16,373 nucleotides of DNA from Actinomycetota bacterium (GTDB lineage: Bacteria; Actinomycetota; Actinomycetes; Streptosporangiales; Streptosporangiaceae): assembly GCA_003168295.1 (NCBI GenBank), contig PMST01000088.1, positions 1-16,373 on the forward strand. The letters are read 5' to 3'. A program made the position numbers and the translations under genes. Below the pieces are notes generated by a model. It searched no databases, was not told the origin of the DNA, and worked only from the letters and a program-made list of their open reading frames with translations. The first letter of the stretch is position 1, and each line of letters opens with the position of its first letter. Shown here in pieces: positions 1 through 5,880 of this stretch.

Positions 1-273
1 CGGTCCCGCAACCGCGGTGACCCGAAGAGCACGCCACTCACCGAGGCCACGGTCCGGCTCGGCTTCGCCAACGTCATCGACGCCTCCCACATCAGCCGCG
101 GCGGCCAGCCCACCCAGACCCGCTTCTTCGTCGACGAGCGGGCCAGCTACCGGTGCAACTCCGCCAAAGGCGCCCGCCCGCCCGCCGCCGACTGGATGCC
201 CTGGCTAGACCAGCGCGGCGAGCACCTGATCCCGCCCTGGTCACCGCCCGACGCCAGGGCAGCTGTCAGTTAG
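1..273 (+). pseudogene. 3' end of a chimeric HNH-endonuclease gene (partial)
   Basis: The frame is open from base 1 to TAG at 271-273. From about base 147 it matches the C-terminal part of the HNH gene at 8251-8675: YRCNSAKGARPP (second zinc CxxC region), then DWMPWLDQRGEH. It then jumps to IPPWSPPDAR, skipping about 100 bp present in the other copy. Bases 1-146 encode a different sequence (PLTEATVRLGFANVIDASHI...) with no HNH CAYC or DHVLP motif and no recognised family. The catalytic half is therefore replaced and this is probably a recombination product, not a working nuclease. Its 3' flank (274-405) is also nearly the same as that of the second copy, so the duplication includes noncoding DNA. 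Confidence 0.6.
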
Positions 274-305
274 TGCAACGCTCAGTCTTCACTTCGGCGG
301 CGAAT

Positions 306-384
306 CGCGCCATTCGTCCCGCCCGGAGGACCACTACGCACCCAGAGGATAATGGAGATTTTTTCTACGGAACGAACGGTGGCG
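306..384 (+). other. Long imperfect inverted repeat spanning repeat copy 1
   Basis: The left arm at 306-319 (CGCGCCATTCGTCC) is complementary to 369-384 (GGAACGAACGGTGGCG), with one A:C mismatch, one G:T pair and one unpaired A. The right arm is the repeat core itself, so a single strand could fold with the core in a stem. The equivalent fold exists at copy 4. A shorter hairpin GTCC/GGAC (317-331) competes with it. Confidence 0.45.
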
Positions 385-405
385 CTCGCCCCCGGTCAGG
401 CTTAT
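351..405 (+). repeat. Dispersed boundary repeat, copy 1
   Basis: An AT-rich lead (AATGGAGATTTTTTCTAC) is followed by the core GGAACGAACGGTGGCGCT at 369-386 and a CAGGCTTATT tail at 397-406. It closely matches copy 4, including more than 100 bp upstream, and shares the CAGGCT tail with copies 3 and 4. It lies about 80 bp after the HNH remnant stop. No gene begins directly after it on the + strand. Confidence 0.85.
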
Positions 406-429
406 TGTCGCACTGATTCGCCGGCGACG

Positions 430-605
430 CTGACGGCACCGAACCTTTCGAGCTGGCCCAGGAGAAGGCGCACGGGTCACCGTGGGCATCGACCCACTCT
501 TGCCACCGCCTGCCGGCCTCCTTCGCCGCCTCCAGGCCGAACGGCTCGGGCTCCTGCTCCTCATCGCTGTCATAGTCCGAGTGCTCCAGCGGTGAGCCTG
601 CCTTA
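430..605 (-). pseudogene. Acidic coding remnant without a start codon
   Basis: On the minus strand one frame without a start codon has strong GC third-position bias. It encodes an acidic run (EHSDYDSDEEQEPEPFGLE) and then RRWQEWVDAHGDP. A TGA lies upstream in frame and no start codon is available, so this looks like the interior or C-terminal part of a lost gene. The frame runs on into repeat copy 1, stopping near 367. I do not recognise the family. The codon bias is the only evidence that it was coding. Confidence 0.3.
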
Positions 606-615
606 TCTCTTTTGG

Positions 616-1266
616 CTACTCGTCAAGGAAGTTGCAGGGCTGAAACATAGGCAGCGGAAACTTGCTGCTAACAAAGATTCGGATGCGCGTGGACTCGTAT
701 GGCCAGCGAGCAACGCCTCGATCCCAACCCAGATGTAGCAGAGTTCTGCTCGGCAGAGTCGTCCCAATCTCAAGCGGCACTTCTCCTGCTGGAATAATTA
801 AGTGCATGCTTACAGGCTTTGGGTGTCCAGTTCCAGACGCATAGTATGCCACCCCGACCGGTCGCGTAAGACTAATCGGCTGATTCCATTCTAGCCAGCC
901 GTCCTGACCGTCATTGCGTTGGATCCTATCAACAGATGCGCTAAAGGGTGGCGGGAGATGCTGCAATACTGATGCATTGGCATCGCGTTTCGCGTCGGGA
1001 AAAGGTGCAACACCCACCTCGATCTCGACTTCCGACGCGGCTCCTGTCATAAGGTGACTATGCAACCTCGAAAACGCCGCGACCTCATGACGTGGCCACT
1101 TTGATGGACCGCCCCATGCGATCTGGCCCACAGCATCAAGATAATCCCTATTCCAACGACCGGTTCGAATCCCGTGGATGCACTCCGGGATAATCGCGGC
1201 GGTCTTAGGATCAGAATCCAAGTCATCGGCCAGCCTCCTGGCCGCATCGATATGCAAGCTTCCCAC
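616..1266 (-). CDS. Hypothetical protein, AT-richer than its neighbours
   Basis: Open frame of 216 aa starting with GTG at 1266 and ending with TAG at 616-618. No strong ribosome binding site precedes the start, so the true 5' end may be missing or elsewhere. The protein looks soluble and globular, with several tryptophans (WGGPSKWP, DGWLEW, LGWDRG) and no transmembrane segment. I do not recognise the family. Base composition is clearly lower in GC than the sulfotransferase next door, and codon third positions are less biased. This suggests recent acquisition from a different source. It lies tail-out toward repeat copy 1. An overlapping minus-strand frame (1047-1295) is judged a shadow. Confidence 0.5.
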   Translation of the reverse strand: MGSLHIDAARRLADDLDSDPKTAAIIPECIHGIRTGRWNRDYLDAVGQIAWGGPSKWPRHEVAAFSRLHSHLMTGAASEVEIEVGVAPFPDAKRDANASVLQHLPPPFSASVDRIQRNDGQDGWLEWNQPISLTRPVGVAYYASGTGHPKPVSMHLIIPAGEVPLEIGTTLPSRTLLHLGWDRGVARWPYESTRIRIFVSSKFPLPMFQPCNFLDE

Positions 1267-1360
1267 ATGTCAACGATAGGGCAAGCGACCGACATTTCAG
1301 ACGCGAGACACGTGTTGATGAGTCCGAGTCACTCCAACTGGCCACGCCCACTGGGATTGC

Positions 1361-2260
1361 TCAACGCACTCCATGGGCGACGGCGACTGCCCGGTGTGCG
1401 GGCGACACGGTGCCCGCCCGATGCGGGGACGGCGGCAGGTCAGCGACGTATTCATCGGCCCCCGCAACCGCATCTGGGGATCCGCCGTGCAGGCGCGCGA
1501 GGCCGGTTGCCTCCGGGACCAGCCGCGCCAGGGCCGCGAGCGCGCCGGGCGGGTCCAGGACAGCCGCCTCGTACCGGATGACCTCGATCCCGCCCACGTC
1601 ACCGCGGGCGTGCAGCACGCTAGCGATGAGCAGGGTGTTCAGGACCTGAAGCCTGGTCAGGACCGTCAGCTCGGCCGCATCGTCGTCGGGCACGACGCCC
1701 GCAAACGCGGCAAATTCCGGACGCATGGCCATGCCAGCCAACTGCCGGTACCTTGGCCGATAGTCCCAGCGCCGAAACAGGCCGCCGCGGGCGAAGGACG
1801 ATGCCACGCCGAGGGGGCTGCGGGTCAGCACCGCGGCCGGGGAGTCCGGGAAGAGGGCGAGCAGCGCGGGCAGCGCGAAGAACAGGTTGGTCTCCTTGAT
1901 GACCTGCCGGACCGGTGCGTGCTTGCCGGCCGCGAACGTCACCAGCGAGTGCCGTCCGTAGGCGCCGAGGTCCCGCGACGGATCCCCCAGGCTGAGTCCT
2001 GGGTTGAGTGCCGACAGCGGGTGGGCGGCGCTGAGCTGCTGCCGGAACGGCTCGTTGTGCTGTCCGGTGACCGGCCGGAGGGTGTCTGACACCCAGTTGG
2101 AGCCGACTCGCTCCATCACGCCCAGCAGGAGTAGAGGCGGCAGGATGGCCTCGCTTGACTCCCGCATGGCCGCGACCCGCGCGGCGATCTCCTCCAGGGC
2201 ACCGGGCCCGTCCGGCGCAATTGTTCCGCCGCTCGCCTGCCCGCGCGTGGCTGCCTTCAC
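1361..2260 (-). CDS. Sulfotransferase family protein
   Basis: A 299-aa protein from GTG at 2260. That start is chosen because GAGGAGG lies 6 nt upstream; the frame stays open further up (ATG at 2347) but those positions have no such site. The N-terminal segment LLLLGVMERVGSNWVSDTLR matches the P-loop-like 5'-phosphosulfate binding strand of PAPS-dependent sulfotransferases, followed by HNEPFRQQL. The central motif LTRSPLGVASSF matches the 3'-phosphate binding region. Such enzymes transfer sulfate from PAPS to an acceptor hydroxyl or amine. The acceptor is unknown and no biosynthetic partner is adjacent. The gene is cytosolic by sequence (no signal peptide) and divergent from a truncated XRE regulator at 2357. 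Confidence 0.7.
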   Translation of the reverse strand: MKAATRGQASGGTIAPDGPGALEEIAARVAAMRESSEAILPPLLLLGVMERVGSNWVSDTLRPVTGQHNEPFRQQLSAAHPLSALNPGLSLGDPSRDLGAYGRHSLVTFAAGKHAPVRQVIKETNLFFALPALLALFPDSPAAVLTRSPLGVASSFARGGLFRRWDYRPRYRQLAGMAMRPEFAAFAGVVPDDDAAELTVLTRLQVLNTLLIASVLHARGDVGGIEVIRYEAAVLDPPGALAALARLVPEATGLARLHGGSPDAVAGADEYVADLPPSPHRAGTVSPAHRAVAVAHGVR

Positions 2261-2356
2261 CTTGTCCTCCTCACCGCCAGCGTCCGCACGGGCTACTGCC
2301 TGGAGGCCCGCGCGCCTAGAATCGATGTCAGCACCCAACGTGGCCATGAGGCGACG

Positions 2357-2536
2357 GTGAGAGAGACTCACTTGGCAGTGAGCGCGGACGACCAGGCGGC
2401 AGAGCCGCTGCCATTCAGCGCCGCGCTGACGATGTGGCGTGAGCGGCGCGGCCTGACGAAGAAGAAGCTCGCCGCAGCGATGGGGTTCGACGCCTCCTAC
2501 CTCAGCCATGTCGAGGCCCGTTCTCCTCGCGGATGA
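2357..2536 (+). pseudogene. XRE-family regulator, N-terminal fragment
   Basis: From GTG 2357 (or GTG 2378) the frame encodes a helix-turn-helix: FSAALTMWRERRGLTKKKLA, then MGFDASYLSHVEAR. This is typical of the first 50 or so residues of actinobacterial XRE regulators of about 260-400 aa. After VEAR the sequence jumps into a DHFR-like gene and stops at TGA 2534-2536. A possible -10 (TAGAAT, near 2318) lies upstream. The fragment keeps the DNA-binding domain but lacks everything else. Its start sits about 100 bp from the divergent sulfotransferase start, so it may once have controlled that gene (inference). Confidence 0.6.
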
Positions 2537-2853
2537 ACGCCGTGCCGAAGCTGGTCGTCTCCCGCACCCTGACCGGCACGTCGGCCTGGGCGAACTCCCG
2601 CGTCATCGACGGCGACCTGGTCCAGGCCGTCAAGAACGAGCCGCGCGATGTGATCATCACCGGCAGCCTGAGCGTCGTGCACGCGCTGATGGCCGCGGAC
2701 CTGATCGACGAGTACCGCCTGCTGACCTTCCCCACCATCCTCGGCACCGGCGAGCGGCTGTTTCCCCCCGGCCGGCCGCCCGCCTACCTGGAGGTCCTGT
2801 CGGCCGAGCAGTCCGGCGCCGCCGTCCTCACCCGGTACGGCCGGGCACGATGA
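2533..2853 (+). pseudogene. RibD C-terminal / DHFR-like protein, N-terminally truncated
   Basis: 106 aa matching the C-terminal half of the dihydrofolate-reductase-like RibD_C family: SRTLTGTSAWANSRVIDGD, DVIITGSLSVVHALM (nucleotide-binding GS segment) and LTFPTILGTGERLFP. The normal protein is about 180-200 aa and begins with a SLDGFI-type strand, absent here. The sequence is nearly the same as 14517-14837, so this is a duplicated gene end. Its first codon overlaps the stop of the XRE fragment (ATGA). The join lies at a short sequence (CCCGTTCTCC) that is also present in the second copy, which fits recombination at microhomology. NADPH and substrate binding would be incomplete. Confidence 0.65.
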
Positions 2854-2876
2854 CAGCCCGCCGGGGCTCGTCTCGT

Positions 2877-2915
2877 CGCCACCCCGCTAGGCGCTTGAGC
2901 TCTAGCCTGGTGGCG
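2877..2915. terminator. Interrupted stem-loop after the DHFR fragment
   Basis: CGCCACC (2877-2883) pairs with GGTGGCG (2909-2915), and CTAG (2887-2890) pairs with CTAG (2902-2905), separated by a symmetric 3-nt internal loop. The apical loop is 11 nt. There is no T-tract, so it could be a factor-independent actinobacterial terminator, an attenuator for the short frame at 2932, or a recombination structure. Confidence 0.4.
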
Positions 2916-2931
2916 GGGCGAAGGAGTGACG

Positions 2932-2991
2932 ATGGCTGACAGCGGCAAGACCGTCCGGTGCCGCCGGCTAGCCAGGACTATGTCCTGCTAG
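2932..2991 (+). pseudogene. 19-codon start of a probable XRE-type regulator
   Basis: AAGGAG at 2921-2926 precedes ATG 2932. The product begins MADSGKTVRCRRLAR, which resembles the first residues of many actinobacterial XRE regulators (T-V-R-R-R-R-L-x-R), then stops at TAG 2989. It is probably a gene start cut off after 50 bp. The match is too short to be certain. Confidence 0.3.
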
Positions 2992-3007
2992 TTCAATAGG
3001 AACGGTT

Positions 3008-3106
3008 ATGAGCTGGCTGACGAGCGGAAGGCTCGCCGCGTACGCCGCAGCGGCTCGCCTGGCTAGCGCGCTCGCGTTGGGAGCGTCGCTGATACTCGCT
3101 TCGTAA
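3008..3106 (+). CDS. Small hydrophobic peptide (32 aa), putative
   Basis: ATG 3008 follows AGGA at a 6-nt spacing. The peptide is Ala/Leu-rich with a single hydrophobic stretch (ASALALGASLILAS) that could sit in a membrane. Other frames through the same bases also look partly coding (YELADERKARR in another frame), so this may be a by-product of debris. No family is recognised. Confidence 0.2.
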   Translation: MSWLTSGRLAAYAAAARLASALALGASLILAS

Positions 3107-3264
3107 GCGAGCTGGCTGAGCTGTCCCAGACTAGCAAACATGAATTCCTCCAGGAGCTCCATGAGAAACTCGATCAGGAACGCAACCCCGTAGCTGACGC
3201 AATTGACGTTCGGACTGCGCCACCAGGCCCGTATGCCCGGGAGGAAATTTTCCTGTCGTTGTAA
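3069..3264 (+). pseudogene. 3' remnant of an unidentified gene
   Basis: The frame opens after a stop and has no ATG, GTG or TTG. It encodes a charged helix (HEFLQELHEKLDQERNP) and ends PYAREEIFLSL at TAA 3262-3264. The sequence looks like a real protein C-terminus with its start lost. I do not recognise the family. Confidence 0.3.
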
Positions 3265-3404
3265 GCGCCCTTTTCTCGTTGTGCTCCAGTTGCAACGCTA
3301 TACGGCTATTCACGTCAGGCGAAGAGGCTAAGGTCACTTGCTCCTAGATTCTAATTGCCCTGACTGAATCACGATAAGTCGTATTCAATCGCTTTACTGC
3401 GGCG

Positions 3405-3462
3405 CGCGAGGACTGGGACGCGGTGATCAACGTCAATCTGCGCGGCACGTTCGTGATGGCTA
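3405..3462 (+). pseudogene. Short-chain dehydrogenase scrap
   Basis: About 57 bp encode EDWDAVINVNLRGTFVMA. This is the characteristic W-x-x-V-x-x-V-N-L-x-G-T-F segment of classical SDR oxidoreductases, which lies just before the catalytic serine. Neither the Gly-rich NAD(P) motif nor the YxxxK motif is nearby. It is an isolated gene splinter with unrelated sequence on both sides. Confidence 0.55.
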
Positions 3463-3493
3463 GGTCGTCACGGACATCGCCGTAGTCGGCGCG

Positions 3494-3925
3494 TCAGCCC
3501 AGTGCGGCGCTTCCTTCTCCGTCTACCTGAGTCCGCTGACGGAGGGAATCCTTAATCTCGTTGAGCCTGGCCGCCGCTGCCGGGGTCCATTCCGTCCTCC
3601 GTCCGGCGGCACGGAGGGCATCGTCGATCTCGCTGAGCTTCGCGGCGGACAGCGCGCCTGCCCGCTCGATCAGATCATCCCGGCGCAGGGTGGTCAGCCA
3701 GGTGCACGGGGTAAAACCCGGCCACGGGAACCCGAACCGCAGTACGCCTTCAAAAGGCAGTCCCGCCAGGGCGCCGACTGCCACTTCGACTCCCAGATCG
3801 GAGATGTCGGCATCCGCCGGGGGGACGACCTGCATCGCCACGAACCCGGATGACTCATCCTCCGACAGCAGCACGACAGGCCGTCGCTCGTCGAACTCGA
3901 CCCACCAGACCTCGCCTCGTTCCAT
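3494..3925 (-). CDS. MazF/PemK-type endoribonuclease toxin
   Basis: 143 aa from ATG 3925, with AGGAGG directly upstream deciding the start. The N-terminus MERGEVWWVEFDERRPVVLLS is the classic first strand and loop of the MazF/PemK fold (GEVWWV, then R-P-V-V-L-L). The C-terminal half contains LSAAKLSEIDDALRAA, the usual end helix, plus about 30 extra residues. MazF toxins cleave mRNA at short sites and are neutralised by a small antitoxin encoded just upstream. No antitoxin frame is evident between 3926 and 4170, so this copy appears solitary, which is unusual if it is active. It could be a detoxified member or use an antitoxin elsewhere. Confidence 0.7.
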   Translation of the reverse strand: MERGEVWWVEFDERRPVVLLSEDESSGFVAMQVVPPADADISDLGVEVAVGALAGLPFEGVLRFGFPWPGFTPCTWLTTLRRDDLIERAGALSAAKLSEIDDALRAAGRRTEWTPAAAARLNEIKDSLRQRTQVDGEGSAALG

Positions 3926-4318
3926 GTGTCCTCCTGGCCAGGAGACGGCGGGCGAATACTGCCGCCTGGCCGGTATCACGCCACGGGGCCTGGTTAACCG
4001 TATGATAGCCGCTGATCTCGGCGGCATGAGGCGGCGCTGCTTGCCTGGGGTATCGACCTCGATCGCGTGGCACGGGTGATCCGCATCGAGCTAGATCCAC
4101 CAGCAGCAGGTCCGGCCTTAACCCGCTCCTCATAGACGGGACCAGAATGCTACGCCACGGCTGGCTGGGACCGAGATTTTTCCGAACGGACCGCGGTGCT
4201 TGCCCTCGTTATCTGATCTGCGCCGGGCCACTGAGACGTACTCGTCATGGTGGCGAATCCAGGTCTGGAACGCGTCGCCCCCGTCGCGGGTTCGCGGCTG
4301 AGCCATTAGGAGGCTATG
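3926..4318. other. Intergenic region between MazF-like and PNPOx genes
   Basis: No supported gene. Contains the presumed promoter of the MazF-like gene (minus strand) and repeat copy 2 at 4171-4225. A 20-codon frame from 4247 (MVANPGLERV...) has no family match and I do not call it. Confidence 0.5.
4171..4225 (+). repeat. Dispersed boundary repeat, copy 2
   Basis: AT-rich lead (GAGATTTTT), then core CCGAACGGACCGCGGTGCT at 4182-4200. It is followed by CTGATCTGCGC at 4213-4223, 31 nt after the core start. Copy 8 has CTGATCGGCGC at the same spacing, so these two share a tail type different from copies 1, 3 and 4. The hairpin in the lead is weak here. Confidence 0.8.
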
Positions 4319-4828
4319 TCAAGCGGTGAAGCGGTACCGGGTCTGACTGTAGGGGCTCTTGCCGAAGACGAGGACCTTCGCCGGTGTGACACCGAAGACG
4401 AGCCCGTCCCGGCCAGCGGGATCACGGAATCCGCCGGTAGTGACCTGGAAGTCCCAGTCGAGCTTGGACTTCCACAGCGCCGCCAGCCGGTGCAGCTGGG
4501 TCGCGTCGTTCATGCGGGCGGCGGTTCCTTCGACTATGACGTCGAGCCCTGATCGGAGCTGGTTGGTGCCAGTGGTGAGGATGCAGTGGGAGTTGGACTG
4601 CAGGTTCCTTGCTTTCTGTTCATAGGAACCGGCGCAGAAGTAGAGCGCCCCGTCGAGCCAGACCGCGGGAAGCGGCGTGACGTGCGGCCGCCCGTCGCGG
4701 CGCACGGTCGACAGCCAGAACATCTCAGACTTCGACAGCGCCCCGGCTACCTCAGCCCACGGCGGGGCCACGGAACCCGGCTCGCTGAAGCTTTCGTTCA
4801 GCTCTGCGGTTGGTTCGGTCTGGGGCAT
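4319..4828 (-). CDS. Pyridoxamine 5'-phosphate oxidase-fold flavin/F420-binding protein
   Basis: 169 aa from ATG 4828, preceded by AGGAGAA. The segment MFWLSTVRRDGRPHVTPLPAVWLDG (near residues 36-60) is the signature first beta strands of the split-barrel PNPOx family. ALYFCAGSYEQKARNL and CILTTG follow as the usual flavin-contact strands. Actinobacterial members bind FMN or F420 and reduce small molecules, but the substrate cannot be told from sequence. The protein is soluble. It is the only gene between repeat copies 2 and 3 and reads against the repeats. Two perfect 23-bp tandem repeats lie just upstream and could carry its regulation. Confidence 0.75.
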   Translation of the reverse strand: MPQTEPTAELNESFSEPGSVAPPWAEVAGALSKSEMFWLSTVRRDGRPHVTPLPAVWLDGALYFCAGSYEQKARNLQSNSHCILTTGTNQLRSGLDVIVEGTAARMNDATQLHRLAALWKSKLDWDFQVTTGGFRDPAGRDGLVFGVTPAKVLVFGKSPYSQTRYRFTA

Positions 4829-4847
4829 CAGCGTTCTCCTGCATCGG

Positions 4848-4893
4848 TTCGCGCGATTCGCTTCACTGGGTTCGCGCGATTCGCTTCACTGGG
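4848..4893. repeat. Perfect 23-bp tandem repeat, two units
   Basis: Units 4848-4870 and 4871-4893 are the same, beginning TTCGCGCGATTCGC and ending TTCACTGGG. They sit 20-65 bp upstream of the PNPOx start on the minus strand, in the promoter zone. This could be an operator duplication or replication slippage. Confidence 0.8.
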
Positions 4894-5010
4894 TAGACGC
4901 CGTGCCGGGGAGAAATTCATCGCCAGCGGCCGGCCGGAGATGGCCACCCGGTCACATTCGGAAACGGCTTTGCCGCCTTCCAGCGCCGGGGCGCCCGCCC
5001 GGCTGCGCCG

Positions 5011-5050
5011 CGGCCCCATCACCGGTGTCCGCGTCCAGAGGATAATTGAA
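5011..5050 (+). pseudogene. HNH-gene scar joined to the repeat
   Basis: Bases 5011-5030 match 8253-8272 exactly (CGGCCCCATCACCGGTGTCC), the 5' part of the HNH gene. They are followed almost at once by TCCAGAGGATAAT, which in copies 1 and 4 lies downstream of the HNH gene. Nearly the entire HNH unit has been deleted, leaving its two ends. Confidence 0.7.
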
Positions 5051-5100
5051 GGTCTTCTACCGGAACGAACCGTGGTGCTCGCGACTTTACCAGGCTATTC
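5041..5100 (+). repeat. Dispersed boundary repeat, copy 3
   Basis: GATAATTGAAGGTCTTCTAC leads into core CCGGAACGAACCGTGGTGCT at 5060-5079 and a CAGGCTATTC tail at 5091-5100. The lead forms GAAG-gt-CTTC (5048-5057). The closest relatives are copies 1 and 4. Confidence 0.85.
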
Positions 5101-5224
5101 ATACCTAGATCATCACAAGGCGGTCAGATGCCCGTCCAGGTGGCCAGATCCGCGGGACCGCGGAACCGCACGCCGAGGCGGTGACGGACGAACCGCATCG
5201 ATCCCTTTGAGACCAGGAGAGCAG

Positions 5225-5794
5225 ATGACGACAACGACGGCGCCTGTGCAACAGCAGCAGCGGTCCGAGAAGGATCCGATGCGATTTCACCTGCACTATC
5301 AGCACGGCAAGGGCAAGGGCAAGGACAAGGGCGGGGATTCTCCGTACGCCGGCGGAAGCAGCTTCATGGAGCGCGTCTCGGAGGCCGTAGCAAGCGGAAT
5401 GGGGACCGTCGCGTTCCTGGTCATCAGCTCTGCGATCATTCTCGCCTGGGTGCTCGTCAACCACGTCATCCAGTTCCTGGAAAACTCGTGGCACGGGCTG
5501 CTGAACGGGAAGGGGTTCGATCCTGCGCCGTTCATCCTGCTGAACCTCGTCTTCTCAGCCGTGGCGTTCTACACCGGTGCGCTCGTCATCATCGCCCAGA
5601 AGGCGCAGACCCGAACCGACCAGGCAAACGAGGAAGCTGGAGCGAAACACCGAGAGGAACTCGACCAGAATCAGGCGGACTTGCTGCGGAGGAACACCGC
5701 TCTTACCGAGGAGATCCACTCGATGGCCGAGCAACTGAGGGCGCTGACCGAGCAAGTCCACGCAGCTACCTGCGGCCCACCCTCCAGTTCATGA
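5225..5794 (+). CDS. DUF1003 family membrane protein
   Basis: 189 aa from ATG 5225 with AGGAGAG upstream. A Gln- and Lys/Gly-rich N-terminus (about residues 1-45) precedes two transmembrane segments: VAFLVISSAIILAWVLV and, after a loop, FILLNLVFSAVAFYTGALVIIA. The GFDPAPFILLNL motif between them is diagnostic of DUF1003. A long coiled-coil tail follows (roughly residues 130-180, with AQTRTDQANEEAGAKHREEL). The function of DUF1003 proteins is unknown. The last few residues (CGPPSSS) look unlike the family and the 3' end may have been replaced. It is the first gene after repeat copy 3. Confidence 0.75.
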   Translation: MTTTTAPVQQQQRSEKDPMRFHLHYQHGKGKGKDKGGDSPYAGGSSFMERVSEAVASGMGTVAFLVISSAIILAWVLVNHVIQFLENSWHGLLNGKGFDPAPFILLNLVFSAVAFYTGALVIIAQKAQTRTDQANEEAGAKHREELDQNQADLLRRNTALTEEIHSMAEQLRALTEQVHAATCGPPSSS

Positions 5795-5880
5795 CTCGGC
5801 GCGATGCGGGCCCCGGCCGGGCCGGTCAGAACGTGCCCGCGACCGCCCCGATGACGGCGCGCAGGCCTCAGGCCGTCAGG

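Larger units (their letters stand above)
2854..3493. other. Intergenic stretch of gene debris
   Basis: No intact gene of normal size. It holds a 39-bp hairpin, two short frames with plausible ribosome binding sites (2932 and 3008), a 3' remnant ending at 3264, and an SDR scrap near 3405-3462. The part between 3265 and 3400 is AT-richer and I see nothing coding in it. Confidence 0.6.

Noticed and set aside
351..405. Repeat as an ECF-sigma promoter (GGAAC as -35)
   Set aside because: No matching -10 at constant spacing, several copies have CGAAC instead, and many copies do not precede a plus-strand gene.
536..565. CGAACGGCTCGGGCTCCTGCT as a ninth repeat copy
   Set aside because: It has no lead, several core differences, and sits in a minus-strand coding remnant.
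1163..1190. GGTTCGAATCCC resembles a tRNA T-arm and could mark an attachment site
   Set aside because: The stem has a mismatch, no other tRNA arm is found, and it lies inside the open frame at 616-1266.
2041..2075. A sequence similar to the repeat core (GGAACGGCTCGTTGTGCT)
   Set aside because: It lacks the AT-rich lead and is explained by sulfotransferase coding sequence on the other strand.
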